From the NCBI RefSeq assembly GCF_900168065.1, contig NZ_FUZZ01000005.1, positions 310,001 to 374,000 on the forward strand: 64,000 bases of DNA, written 5' to 3'. Made by a program: the position numbers and the translations under genes. The notes under the pieces were generated by a model. It saw only the letters and a program-made list of their open reading frames with translations, had not been told where the DNA came from and ran no database searches. Shown here piece by piece: positions 45,368 through 54,076 of the stretch (its first letter is position 1; each line of letters begins with the position of its first letter). This stretch comes from Chitinophaga ginsengisegetis. Lineage in GTDB: Bacteria > Bacteroidota > Bacteroidia > Chitinophagales > Chitinophagaceae.

Positions 45368-46953
45368 TAACAGGCAAAAATATCATAGGCTTCGCGGCGG
45401 CTGCAACGGGAACGGATACACTTCGTGCGTACGATCCCGTTAGCAACGCCACGCTGCCGGAAATGTTCGCAACCGCAACAACGGAAGAAGTAAACCAGGC
45501 GGTGGAAAAGGCCACCACGGCTTTTAAAACATACCGCCACACTTCCCCGGAACAACGGGCAGTATTCCTCGAAGCCATCGCCACAGAAATACTCGCCATC
45601 GGCGATCCGTTGCTGGAAAGGACAGTAACGGAATCCGGGCTCCCCCTGGCACGCATTACCGGCGAACGTATGCGCACGGTTAACCAGCTCCGCCTGTTCG
45701 CAGCAGTGCTGCGGGAAGGCTCCTGGGTAGAAGCCATCATCGACCCTGCCCAGCCGGAACGTACGCCGTTACCGCGGGCGGATATACGAAAAATGCTGGT
45801 GCCGCTGGGCCCCGTATTAGTATTTCCTGCCAGCAATTTCCCGCTGGCATTTTCTACTGCCGGAGGCGATACGGCATCAGCACTGGCCGCCGGCAACCCC
45901 GTTATCGTAAAGGCGCATGAATCGCATTTAGGCACCAACGAACTGGTGGCTACTGCCATTCAAAAGGCTGCACAATCCTGCGGTATGCCCGATGGCGTGT
46001 TCTCCAGCCTGAACGGCGCCGGCGCTTTATTGGGACAACAACTCGTAAAGCATCCCGGCATTAAAGCCATTGGCTTCACAGGCTCCTTCAAAGCAGGCAC
46101 GGCTATCTTTGATGCAGTAAACCAAAGGGCAGAACCCATCCCCGTATACGCGGAAATGGGCAGCATTAACCCCGTATTGCTGTTACCCGGCAAACTGGAG
46201 GCATCTGCGCAACAAACGGCGCAACAATATGCGCAATCCATCACGCTGGGCACCGGGCAATTCTGCACCAATCCTGGCCTGCTGATAGCGCTGGCCGGCA
46301 ACGCCACAGAACAATTCGCGGTAGCATTGCAAAAGGAAATGGCTGCAATCAACGCAGGAACCATGCTCAACCCCGGCATCTGTTATCACTATTATGAAAA
46401 CAGGGAGCAGTTGTCGCGCCGCAAAGGAGTGCAAACATTGTATGCCGGTCCGAAGGAGAAGGATGCTACCAAAGGCTCGCCTGCGCTTTACCGCGTAGAT
46501 GCAAAGGATTTTATAGCCAGTGAAGAACTGCAACAGGAAGTGTTTGGACCCGCGTCCCTGCTGGTAGTGTGTAATGACGATGCAGAACTATCAAAGTTGT
46601 TATTACATTTACATGGCCAGTTAACCGGTACGGTAATGGCTTCCGCCACCGACTTGTTAACATATGCGGATGCAGTGGAAATCCTGTGCCAGAAAGTAGG
46701 CCGGGTTATTTTGAATAATGTGCCTACCGGTGTGGAACCTGGTTATGCTATGCATCACGGAGGCCCGTTCCCCGCTACCACGGATATACGAAGTACCTCT
46801 GTGGGCGCATCGGCGATCGTTCGTTTTGCAAGACCGCTATGCTTCCAGGATTGGCCGCAGCAGCTGCTTCCGGATGCGCTGAAAGATGAGAATCCGTTAG
46901 GCATCTGGAGAAAGATAGATGGTCAGCTGACAAAGGACACCGTTAGTCGTTAA
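45364..46953 (+). CDS. Alpha-ketoglutarate semialdehyde dehydrogenase (2,5-dioxovalerate dehydrogenase)
   Basis: This 529-residue aldehyde dehydrogenase has the catalytic Cys301 (GTGQFCTNPGLL) and general-base Glu264 (YAEMGSINPVLLLPG). The EMGSINP form instead of the common ELGG is characteristic of alpha-ketoglutarate semialdehyde dehydrogenases. The NAD-binding segment IGFTGSFKAGTAIFD is present. It oxidises the semialdehyde to alpha-ketoglutarate, the last step of hydroxyproline breakdown. It is translationally coupled to the deaminase and 8 bp from the epimerase gene. Confidence 0.9.
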   Translation: MITGKNIIGFAAAATGTDTLRAYDPVSNATLPEMFATATTEEVNQAVEKATTAFKTYRHTSPEQRAVFLEAIATEILAIGDPLLERTVTESGLPLARITGERMRTVNQLRLFAAVLREGSWVEAIIDPAQPERTPLPRADIRKMLVPLGPVLVFPASNFPLAFSTAGGDTASALAAGNPVIVKAHESHLGTNELVATAIQKAAQSCGMPDGVFSSLNGAGALLGQQLVKHPGIKAIGFTGSFKAGTAIFDAVNQRAEPIPVYAEMGSINPVLLLPGKLEASAQQTAQQYAQSITLGTGQFCTNPGLLIALAGNATEQFAVALQKEMAAINAGTMLNPGICYHYYENREQLSRRKGVQTLYAGPKEKDATKGSPALYRVDAKDFIASEELQQEVFGPASLLVVCNDDAELSKLLLHLHGQLTGTVMASATDLLTYADAVEILCQKVGRVILNNVPTGVEPGYAMHHGGPFPATTDIRSTSVGASAIVRFARPLCFQDWPQQLLPDALKDENPLGIWRKIDGQLTKDTVSR

Positions 46954-46961
46954 AATATTAA

Positions 46962-47969
46962 ATGATTATGTCGACCAAGACTTTTTTTTGTATAGATGCG
47001 CATACCTGCGGCAACCCGGTTCGACTGGTGGCCGGCGGTGGCCCCGTGCTGAAGGGAAACAACATGATGGAGAAACGCCTGCATTTCCTGCAGGAGTTCG
47101 ACTGGATCCGTAAGGGGCTCATGTTTGAGCCCCGCGGCCATGATATGATGAGCGGCAGCATCCTGTACCCGCCCACTGATGAAGCAAACGATACCGGCGT
47201 ATTATATATTGAAACCAGTGGCTGCCTGCCAATGTGCGGTCATGGTACCATCGGTACCGTGACTATCGCTATTGAACAGGGGCTTATTATTCCAAAGGTC
47301 CCCGGCCAGCTGCGACTGGAAACACCAGCCGGACTGGTACTGGTGAGCTATGTACAGGAAGGGAAGAAGGTGAAATCTGTAAAGCTCACCAACGTAAAGT
47401 CTTTTCTCGCTGCAGAAAACCTGGAAGTGATGTGCCCCGATCTCGGGTTGCTGAAAGTAGATGTGGCCTACGGCGGTAACTTCTACGCAATAGTAGATCC
47501 GCAGGAAAACTTCAAAGGACTGGAAAATCATACGGCCGATCAACTGGTATCCTGGAGCCGCGAATTACGGAAAAGACTAAACGAAAACTATTCCTTTGTG
47601 CATCCGGAAAATGAGCATATCAAAGGATTAAGCCATATTCTCTGGACCGGCGCCACTATCAGCCCGGAAGCAACGGCGCGTAACGCGGTGTTTTATGGCG
47701 ATAAAGCCATCGACCGCTCCCCCTGCGGCACCGGTACATCCGCAAGGATGGCACAGTGGCACGCCAAAGGAAAACTGAAAGCAGGCGACCGTTTCATCCA
47801 TGAAAGCATCATCGGCTCACAATTCACGGGCACCATTGAAGCAGAAACCACCATTGGAGGGAAACCCGCTATTGTACCGGGTATCGAAGGTTGGGCAATG
47901 GTAACCGGCTATAACACTATTATACTGGATGACGACGACCCGTATGTACACGGATTCCAGGTGATCTAA
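46962..47969 (+). CDS. 4-hydroxyproline 2-epimerase (proline racemase family)
   Basis: This 335-residue protein carries both catalytic cysteines of the proline racemase superfamily, Cys92 in LPMCGHGTIG and Cys255 in SPCGTGTSARMA. A Cys/Cys pair excludes the trans-3-hydroxyproline dehydratase branch, which has Thr at the second site. It converts trans-4-hydroxy-L-proline to cis-4-hydroxy-D-proline. The operon partners make the epimerase call much more likely than proline racemase. The start may be the ATG at 46962 or the one at 46968. Confidence 0.92.
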   Translation: MIMSTKTFFCIDAHTCGNPVRLVAGGGPVLKGNNMMEKRLHFLQEFDWIRKGLMFEPRGHDMMSGSILYPPTDEANDTGVLYIETSGCLPMCGHGTIGTVTIAIEQGLIIPKVPGQLRLETPAGLVLVSYVQEGKKVKSVKLTNVKSFLAAENLEVMCPDLGLLKVDVAYGGNFYAIVDPQENFKGLENHTADQLVSWSRELRKRLNENYSFVHPENEHIKGLSHILWTGATISPEATARNAVFYGDKAIDRSPCGTGTSARMAQWHAKGKLKAGDRFIHESIIGSQFTGTIEAETTIGGKPAIVPGIEGWAMVTGYNTIILDDDDPYVHGFQVI

Positions 47970-47980
47970 CTTATTAAAAC

Positions 47981-49225
47981 ATGAAAGCAATCGTCATCGG
48001 TGGTGGAATTATCGGCCTTTGTACCGCTTACTATCTGAACGAAAGCGGTTGGGAAGTAACCGTACTCGATAAAGGAGATTTCAGCAACAACTGCTCCTAT
48101 GGAAACATGGGCATGATTGTTCCAAGTCATTTTGTACCACTGGCTGCACCGGGCATCATCTCACAGGGAATCAGGTGGATGTTTAGCAGCAAAAGCCCTT
48201 TTTATGTAAAGCCTTCGCTGAATAAACAACTCATCGGCTGGGGACTCAAATTCATGAAAAGCGCTACCGCAAAGCATGTGGAAGCTTCCGCGCTGCCACT
48301 GAGGGATATCAATTTACTCAGCCGCTCGTTGTATACATCGCTGGCGCAACAGCCCGGGTTTAACTTCGGACTGGAGCGCAAAGGCATTATCATGTACTAT
48401 AAAACAGCTGCGGTGGCGGAAGAAGAAGCACACCTCGCCGCCCAGGCCAATACAATGGGACTGGACGCGGTAGTACTGGATAAAGCCGCACTGCAGGCGC
48501 TGGAACCACAGGTACAGCTGGATGTATTGGGCGGCGTGCATTATCGCTGCGATAGCCATCTCTATCCCAACGACCTGATGCAGCAACTAAAACAATACCT
48601 GGAACAAAAACAGGTGAAGTTCCTGCCACAGCGCGAAGTAACAAAAATCAAAACCAGCGGCAATAAAGTAACGGCAGTAATAACCGGGCAGGAAACACAT
48701 ACCGCAGATGTATTTGTACTGGCAACCGGCTCCTGGAGCCCTGCTGTAGCGCATCTGGCGGGTGAACGTCTTCCCATGATGCCAGGCAAAGGCTATTCAG
48801 TTACCCTGGAGTCGCCGTCCGTGAACTTAAATATCCCGGCGATTCTTTGTGAAGCACGGGTGGCACTAACGCCAATGGGTAATCGTTTACGTTACGGTGG
48901 TACCATGGAAGTAGCGCCGGTGAACGACCAGGTAAACATGAACCGTGTGGCCGGAATCGTGGATTCAGTGAACCGGTATTTCCCCAATCTCCCTATACAA
49001 ACACCCGATAAAAAACAGGTATGGAGCGGTTGCCGCCCCTGTTCACCGGATGGCCTGCCCTATATCGGTTATGCGCCCTCCCACACCAATTTGCTGATGG
49101 GTACCGGTCACGCTATGATGGGCCTCAGCCTGGGACCCGCTACGGGCAAGCTGTTGGCGGAACTGGCCAATGGCTCCAATACCAGTATGGATATTGCTGC
49201 ATTTTCTCCCGCAAGATATCGTTAG
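47981..49225 (+). CDS. FAD-dependent D-amino acid (D-hydroxyproline) dehydrogenase
   Basis: This 414-residue DAO-superfamily flavoprotein begins with the dinucleotide motif GGGIIGLCTAYYLNESG (residues 7-23). It has the DadA-like C-terminal segments WSGCRPCSPDGLPYIGYAP and MGTGHAMMGLSLGPATGKLL. It should oxidise cis-4-hydroxy-D-proline to the pyrroline, passing electrons to the respiratory chain. It lies 11 bp after the epimerase gene and supplies the substrate of the deaminase at the head of the operon. Confidence 0.9.
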   Translation: MKAIVIGGGIIGLCTAYYLNESGWEVTVLDKGDFSNNCSYGNMGMIVPSHFVPLAAPGIISQGIRWMFSSKSPFYVKPSLNKQLIGWGLKFMKSATAKHVEASALPLRDINLLSRSLYTSLAQQPGFNFGLERKGIIMYYKTAAVAEEEAHLAAQANTMGLDAVVLDKAALQALEPQVQLDVLGGVHYRCDSHLYPNDLMQQLKQYLEQKQVKFLPQREVTKIKTSGNKVTAVITGQETHTADVFVLATGSWSPAVAHLAGERLPMMPGKGYSVTLESPSVNLNIPAILCEARVALTPMGNRLRYGGTMEVAPVNDQVNMNRVAGIVDSVNRYFPNLPIQTPDKKQVWSGCRPCSPDGLPYIGYAPSHTNLLMGTGHAMMGLSLGPATGKLLAELANGSNTSMDIAAFSPARYR

Positions 49226-49252
49226 CTAACAGCGAATAGTTATATTTGTTCC

Positions 49253-49954
49253 ATGCAAACAGATATCGGTAAAAAAGCAGCAGGCGAAAAAGCCGCTGAA
49301 TATATTAAGCCTGGTATGACCGTTGGTTTGGGTACAGGCAGCACAGCGTATTATACAATTCTGCGTATAGGCGAGTTAGTTAGATCGGGCCTTGATATAA
49401 AGGCGGTGGCTACTTCCGCACAATCGGAGCAACTGGCCATAGAGCAACAGATTCCCCTGGTAGATTTTGAACAGGTGGAGAAGATAGATATTGATATAGA
49501 TGGGGCAGATGAAGCAGATGCGCAACTGCAACTGATCAAAGGAGGGGGCGGCGCATTGCTGCGGGAAAAAATTATTGCAGCAGCATCAAAAGAAATGCTG
49601 GTAGTGATAGATGAAAAAAAACTGGTAAAGCACCTGGGCAAATTTCCTTTGCCGGTAGAAGTAACCACCTTTGGATGGGAGCTTACCTTCAAACAACTGG
49701 CGGCGCTCGGAGCGCATCCTGTTTTACGTTTAAAAGACAACAACCGTTTTGTAACGGACAATGGCAACTATATCCTCGATTGCCATTATCAGAAAATACA
49801 TAATGCAGCAGCACTGCACGCACAACTGAATAATATTCCCGGCGTAGTGGAAAATGGATTATTTCTCCACTACGCTACCCGGTTGATCATCGGTAATGCC
49901 GATGGCTCCATCAGGGAAATTACGCATCCCTATCAAGCAAAGACGTCTTTTTAG
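49253..49954 (+). CDS. rpiA: Ribose-5-phosphate isomerase A
   Basis: This 233-residue protein has all the RpiA signatures: GLGTGSTAYYTI for phosphate binding, DIDGADEADAQLQLIKGGGG with the catalytic region, and EKKLVKHLGKFPLPVEV. It interconverts ribose 5-phosphate and ribulose 5-phosphate in the pentose phosphate pathway. It starts 27 bp after the D-hydroxyproline dehydrogenase, so it may be read from the same transcript, without an obvious metabolic link. Its last 35 bp overlap the end of the convergent transporter gene. Confidence 0.95.
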   Translation: MQTDIGKKAAGEKAAEYIKPGMTVGLGTGSTAYYTILRIGELVRSGLDIKAVATSAQSEQLAIEQQIPLVDFEQVEKIDIDIDGADEADAQLQLIKGGGGALLREKIIAAASKEMLVVIDEKKLVKHLGKFPLPVEVTTFGWELTFKQLAALGAHPVLRLKDNNRFVTDNGNYILDCHYQKIHNAAALHAQLNNIPGVVENGLFLHYATRLIIGNADGSIREITHPYQAKTSF

Positions 49955-51203
49955 TATCCCGCGAAGTAGCGTATACCAGCAGCGAAATAAAGATGCAAAT
50001 GGTTACATACCAATAGTACAGCGGTTCATACCCTATCTTCTTAAAGTAAAGCGCAATAGGTTCTGCGGTGCCGCCAAAAAGCGCCACTGTAATGGCATAG
50101 GGGAATCCAACCCCCAGCGCCCGCACTTCCGCGGGGAACATTTCCGCTTTTACCACGGCATTGATAGAGGTATAACCGCTTACAATCAGCAGCGCCATTA
50201 AAATAAGCCAGAAGGCGGTCCATTCAGAGGTAGCATGACTGATGCCCGTTAAAATAGGAACGGTAAATGTTGTCCCTAACACACCAAACCCGATCAGCAA
50301 AGGCTTCCGGCCATAGATGTCTGAAATCCAGCCAAAGAGTGGTTGCAAAATGGCAAAGATGAGCATGAGGAAGAAGGTGAGGGTAGTGGCGTGTTCTATG
50401 GTCAGATGCACGGTATTTACCAGGAACTTCTGCATGTAAGTAGTATAGGTATAGAAGGCCAGTGTGCCGCCCATCGTTAATCCCACTACCGTCATCACTG
50501 CCCGTGGATGCTTTTTAAACAGCAGTTTCAGGGAGCCTTTATCTTTTGTTGCTTTTATTTTTTCGAAAGAAGTGGATTCCTGCATATGCCGGCGGAGGTA
50601 GAGCGCAAAAAACGCCAGCGCGGCGCCAATCACAAACGGGATACGCCATCCCCATTCATGCAGCTGGGCCGGCGTAAGGAATACCTTCTGGAGCAGCATC
50701 TGCACACCAAGTGCCACCAGCTGCCCGCCTATCAGCGTTACATACTGAAAACTGGAGTAAAAACCCCGCAGATCTCTTGTAGCCACCTCGCTGAGGTAGG
50801 TGGCGGAGGTGCCGTATTCGCCGCCTACGCTGAGGCCCTGTAACAGGCGCGCTATCAGTAGCAGCGCAGGCGCCGCCAGGCCAATACTGTTATAGGAGGG
50901 CGTAAATGCAATGAGCAGGGAACCCAGCGACATCAGGAGCACGGACAGTGTCATGGAGGCTTTACGCCCCTGTTTATCGGCAATGCGGCCAAACATCCAG
51001 CCGCCAATGGGCCGCATCAGGAAACCCACCGCAAATATGGCTGCCGTATTAAGTAACTGGGCGGTATAACTGCCCTTCGGAAAGAAGACCGGCGCGAAAT
51101 AGAGTGAAAACGTGGCGTAAATGTACCAATCATACCATTCTACAAGGTTACCGGCAGAACCGGTTAATATGGCTTTTATCCGCCATGCGTCAGGATGTTT
51201 CAT
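49920..51203 (-). CDS. MHS-family metabolite:H+ symporter (ProP/KgtP-like)
   Basis: This 427-residue 12-helix major facilitator has the MHS-subfamily signatures: GNLVEWYDWYIYATFSLYF at the start, GGWMFGRIADKQGRKASM after helix 2, and RLLQGLSVGGEYGTSATYLS. Members import proline, betaine, alpha-ketoglutarate, citrate and related solutes with protons. Its position beside the hydroxyproline operon makes hydroxyproline a candidate substrate, as inference. The stop lies inside rpiA on the other strand. Confidence 0.9.
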   Translation of the reverse strand: MKHPDAWRIKAILTGSAGNLVEWYDWYIYATFSLYFAPVFFPKGSYTAQLLNTAAIFAVGFLMRPIGGWMFGRIADKQGRKASMTLSVLLMSLGSLLIAFTPSYNSIGLAAPALLLIARLLQGLSVGGEYGTSATYLSEVATRDLRGFYSSFQYVTLIGGQLVALGVQMLLQKVFLTPAQLHEWGWRIPFVIGAALAFFALYLRRHMQESTSFEKIKATKDKGSLKLLFKKHPRAVMTVVGLTMGGTLAFYTYTTYMQKFLVNTVHLTIEHATTLTFFLMLIFAILQPLFGWISDIYGRKPLLIGFGVLGTTFTVPILTGISHATSEWTAFWLILMALLIVSGYTSINAVVKAEMFPAEVRALGVGFPYAITVALFGGTAEPIALYFKKIGYEPLYYWYVTICIFISLLVYATSRDTKKTSLLDRDA

Positions 51204-51462
51204 ATAGAATGCGAAAATATATTTTAATATGGAATTATGAGCCAGCAGGCCATAGTGGCGAAGAAAAAGTTTAAAATAAATTAGGGTTGTATTCAGGAAA
51301 TCATTTATCTTCGTACCGCTTCTTAAGGATAATGTATTTCAATTCTGTTGGTAGATCACCTCTTCACATTCAGCTTTTTCTTACAGTCTTTCTTCTAGTT
51401 GCCCAGGTAGCCGCCTGCTGTAATAATGGCGAGAACACGTTCACAATTAAATATTAAATATA

Positions 51463-51654
51463 ATGCAAACAGGTGTAGTAAAATTTTTTAATGAAGCTAA
51501 AGGTTTTGGATTCATTAAAATCGAAGGTTCAGGACAAGAAATTTTTGTTCACGTATCTGGTATCAAAGAAAGCATCGGCGAAAATGACCGCGTAGTTTTT
51601 GACGTGGAAGAAGGTAGAAAAGGCCCGAATGCTGTTAACGTAAGACTGGCATAA
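51463..51654 (+). CDS. CspA-family cold-shock protein
   Basis: This 63-residue protein is a single cold-shock domain with both RNA-binding motifs, KGFGFIKI (RNP1) and IFVHVSGI (RNP2). It binds single-stranded RNA or DNA and melts mRNA structure. A possible promoter (TTG at 51287-51289, TATCTTCG at 51306-51313) would give a leader of about 140 bases. Long leaders are typical of cold-shock mRNAs and often respond to temperature. It is monocistronic, with a terminator right behind. Confidence 0.97.
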   Translation: MQTGVVKFFNEAKGFGFIKIEGSGQEIFVHVSGIKESIGENDRVVFDVEEGRKGPNAVNVRLA

Positions 51655-51677
51655 TTTATTTTATAATAGTTCGTTAT

Positions 51678-51711
51678 AAACCGCGCTGGCTTTGCCAGGG
51701 CGGTTTTTTTA
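51678..51711 (+). terminator. Terminator of the cold-shock gene
   Basis: AACCGCGCTGGC pairs with GCCAGGGCGGTT with one mismatch around a TTT loop, and a run of seven T follows. Confidence 0.9.
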
Positions 51712-51811
51712 TGCATGAAATCCTGCGTGTTGTTCATTTTGTTCAGTCTCTTCTTCCTGTCTCTCCGGCCAGCCTGTTTTCGTAATTTTAAGGAAACAGA
51801 TTTATCAAACG

Positions 51812-52531
51812 ATGGCAAAACAAACAGGGATCGTCCTTTTTACCGGTAAACTGGAAAACCAGGTAGGTTACCGGAGAAATGGAATTTATTTTATCCGCGC
51901 AATGGCGCAATCAGTGCGGCAAACCGGCGCTACCAGGCAGTCTGCCCGGGAGTTCGGCATTGCCAGCACAAAGGCGAAGCTGATCCGGCACGCCATTGGG
52001 CCGCTGCTGGATATTACGCCGGACGATACCTGCGTAAACCGCCTCAATAAAGCACTGATCCGGGCCGGGAAAAACGGCATGCAGGAGTTGCAGGGCTTCC
52101 GGTTCAACAGGCATACCGCGGTGGAACAGTTTTTTAGCCGGCAACCGGTACTAACCCCCGCCGGAACCTGGAACATACCCGCACAGGAGCTGCTTCCCCA
52201 GGGCAATGCCACACACCTCCATATCACCGCTATTGCTGTCCGTATCAGCTTTATGCAACGGCGCATCATCAGCAGCCGCGCAAAGGGGATCACCATCGAT
52301 TTAAGTAAGCCCTTTCAAGGCGCAGCACTGGATACACGCCTCAGTGGACACGGCACATTGCTGCACGTATTACAAATAAATACATCCGCTAACAAGGCCG
52401 CCCTGGCCAGCCGCCGCTTCACCGCCGCCGATATCATGCACGTGGTACCCCCCATAACCAGCAAAATAAAAACCGCCGGAACCCCTACTGGTAGTACGTT
52501 TCCCGATCAAGTCCACGTCCCCTCCACGTGA
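51812..52531 (+). CDS. Hypothetical protein of a Bacteroidota-specific family
   Basis: This 239-residue protein has no signal peptide or membrane segment and is rich in Arg, Thr and Ala. Its start (TGIVLFTGKLENQVGYRRNG) followed by a basic helix (TRQSAREFGIASTKAKLIRH) resembles a family of uncharacterised Bacteroidota proteins that begin with a Gly-rich beta hairpin and a repeated Arg/Lys region. That resemblance is from memory and not verified. The last codons run into a degenerate 11-bp tandem repeat. Function is unknown. Confidence 0.65.
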   Translation: MAKQTGIVLFTGKLENQVGYRRNGIYFIRAMAQSVRQTGATRQSAREFGIASTKAKLIRHAIGPLLDITPDDTCVNRLNKALIRAGKNGMQELQGFRFNRHTAVEQFFSRQPVLTPAGTWNIPAQELLPQGNATHLHITAIAVRISFMQRRIISSRAKGITIDLSKPFQGAALDTRLSGHGTLLHVLQINTSANKAALASRRFTAADIMHVVPPITSKIKTAGTPTGSTFPDQVHVPST

Positions 52532-52555
52532 ACTCCACGTTCACTCCATGTAATC
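52512..52555 (+). repeat. Four degenerate 11-bp tandem repeats
   Basis: Four units of 11 bases start at 52512, 52523, 52534 and 52545: TCCACGTCCCC, TCCACGTGAAC, TCCACGTTCAC, TCCATGTAATC. Further weaker TCCA units continue to about 52620. The gene upstream ends inside the second unit. Confidence 0.7.
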
Positions 52556-53002
52556 CCCATCTCCACTGTATTTCCTATCCCATCTCCAGGTAATATCCCT
52601 GTAATAGCGATGTATATCCATCTCCCACAATAGTAACTATCTCTGATAGCCAAATCAGTGAAATCAGCATAATAAGTTTAATCCAGCTCCAGGACAATTT
52701 TAAAGCGCCGAAGGCGCTGCACACCCCCGTCCCGGAAAACAAAAAACCGCTCCACAAGGGAACGGTTCTTTTATACAAGAAGCTAAAAAACGGGTTATCT
52801 TAAAGCTCTGTAAACATGTGTCAGGAGTTGCAAAGATAACCGGCCAGATGGATTTCCTGGTTTTATTTAAGGCCAATCGGCCAAAACCCGCAACCAATCG
52901 TGTTTTTTTGTTTGTATTATAATTTAGTTTAAATTATCAAGTCCCGGTGCTGCCGGTCAGGAATACCGTATCAGCAGCGCCTCCGCTGCTGCCATAGCGC
53001 AT
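52532..53002. other. 471-bp intergenic region with several hairpins
   Basis: No coding frame or RNA gene is supported. It holds a hairpin AGCGCC/GGCGCT at 52704-52718, a bidirectional terminator-like hairpin at 52745-52767 (AACCGCTCC with GGAACGGTT, flanked by A and T runs) and a looser pair GGTTATCTT (52792-52800) with AAGATAACC (52834-52842). These separate two convergent genes. Confidence 0.5.
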
Positions 53003-53956
53003 TTACTCCTTTTCCTGGAGCCATACCACCTTTTGTACCGGCGTATGTGCCGCTGCAATCACTTCTCCATACAAATCGGGCCGGCGCGCCAGCCGGTACC
53101 GGTGCCCACCGGCTTCGGTCAGTTTATTTCGTGTAAGCGTAGCCGTTACTACCTCATTGTCCAGTTTCCGGCATTCTGCGATCACATCACCAAACGGATC
53201 AATGATCATGGAGCAGCCGTTTTTCAGCTGGTCGTCGTCCATGCCGATAGGGTTGGAGAAAACGGCATACACCGCATTGTCATACGCACGCGCAGGCAAC
53301 CACTTCATCAGCCAGGAACGGCCTTTCATACCGTCAAATTCCAGTCGCAGCGAAGTAGGGTCTTCCCGGCGTTTTTCCCAGAGCGCCGGGTCCACAAAAC
53401 CCGCACCGGGCCGTGTAGATGGCGTACACATGGTTACATGTGGCATGAAAATGATTTCGGCGCCCAGCAGGGCCGTTGCGCGTACATTCTCCGTAATATT
53501 ATTATCGTAACAAATCAGCATACTGCACTTCCATCCCTTCAGATCAAAGATTACATATTCATTTCCCGGCTGCAGATGCGGATTGATAAACGGATGCAGC
53601 TTGCGGTACTTCGCCACCAGCCCGTTTTTATCTACACATACATAGGCTTTGAATAAATTATCGTCTGCATCTTTTTCAAACAATCCCGCCAGCACGGCAA
53701 TATTATTTTCAGCGGCAATATCCTGCAACGCCTTGATAGACGGACCTCCCGGGATTATCTCCGACAACTCCAGCATCTGCTCCCGCGATAAATTCCTGGC
53801 AAAAGTATAACCCGTCACAGAACACTCGTGGAAAGCCACGGCATCAGCGCCGTCGGCAGCGGCCTGCCGGGATAACTCCCGGATAACACCCAGGTTATAG
53901 GCTTTATCATTACTCCTGTTTTCAAATTGCGCGGTAGCAATTCTGATATCGTTCAT
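53003..53956 (-). CDS. Carbon-nitrogen hydrolase (nitrilase superfamily)
   Basis: I start at the ATG at 53956 (MNDIRIATAQFENRSNDK), giving 317 residues. The frame opens 28 codons earlier, but that part has no similarity to the fold and overlaps the divergent promoter. The catalytic triad is complete: Glu44 (VAFHECSVTG), Lys119 (KYRKLHPF) and Cys149 (SMLICYDNNITEN). The family hydrolyses amides, carbamoyl groups or nitriles in the cytoplasm. The insert around GAGFVDPALWEKRREDP is unlike the common omega-amidase or N-carbamoylputrescine amidase forms, so the substrate stays open. It is divergent from the helicase gene. Confidence 0.9.
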   Translation of the reverse strand: MNDIRIATAQFENRSNDKAYNLGVIRELSRQAAADGADAVAFHECSVTGYTFARNLSREQMLELSEIIPGGPSIKALQDIAAENNIAVLAGLFEKDADDNLFKAYVCVDKNGLVAKYRKLHPFINPHLQPGNEYVIFDLKGWKCSMLICYDNNITENVRATALLGAEIIFMPHVTMCTPSTRPGAGFVDPALWEKRREDPTSLRLEFDGMKGRSWLMKWLPARAYDNAVYAVFSNPIGMDDDQLKNGCSMIIDPFGDVIAECRKLDNEVVTATLTRNKLTEAGGHRYRLARRPDLYGEVIAAAHTPVQKVVWLQEKE

Positions 53957-54000
53957 GCGAAAAAAGTTTTTTGTTGACAGAAAGTAAAACGAAGATACTT

Positions 54001-54008
54001 TACATTTG
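54001..54008 (+). promoter_or_regulatory. -7 element of the helicase promoter
   Basis: TACATTTG matches TAnnTTTG and lies 68 bp before the helicase start. A TTG at 53974-53976 is 24 bp upstream, one base longer than the usual spacing range. Confidence 0.4.
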
Positions 54009-54076
54009 GTTACACGCAATATCTCCGCCGTTTTCGCCACTTTTTCTGTATATTCGCCCTTTCAATTTAACAGCAA

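Noticed and set aside
53033-53656. 207-codon plus-strand frame opposite the nitrilase gene
   Set aside because: The nitrilase has a full catalytic triad, and the opposite frame shows no recognisable protein.
53957-54040. 28-residue N-terminal extension of the carbon-nitrogen hydrolase
   Set aside because: The fold starts at MNDIRIATAQ; the extension overlaps the promoter region of the divergent helicase gene.
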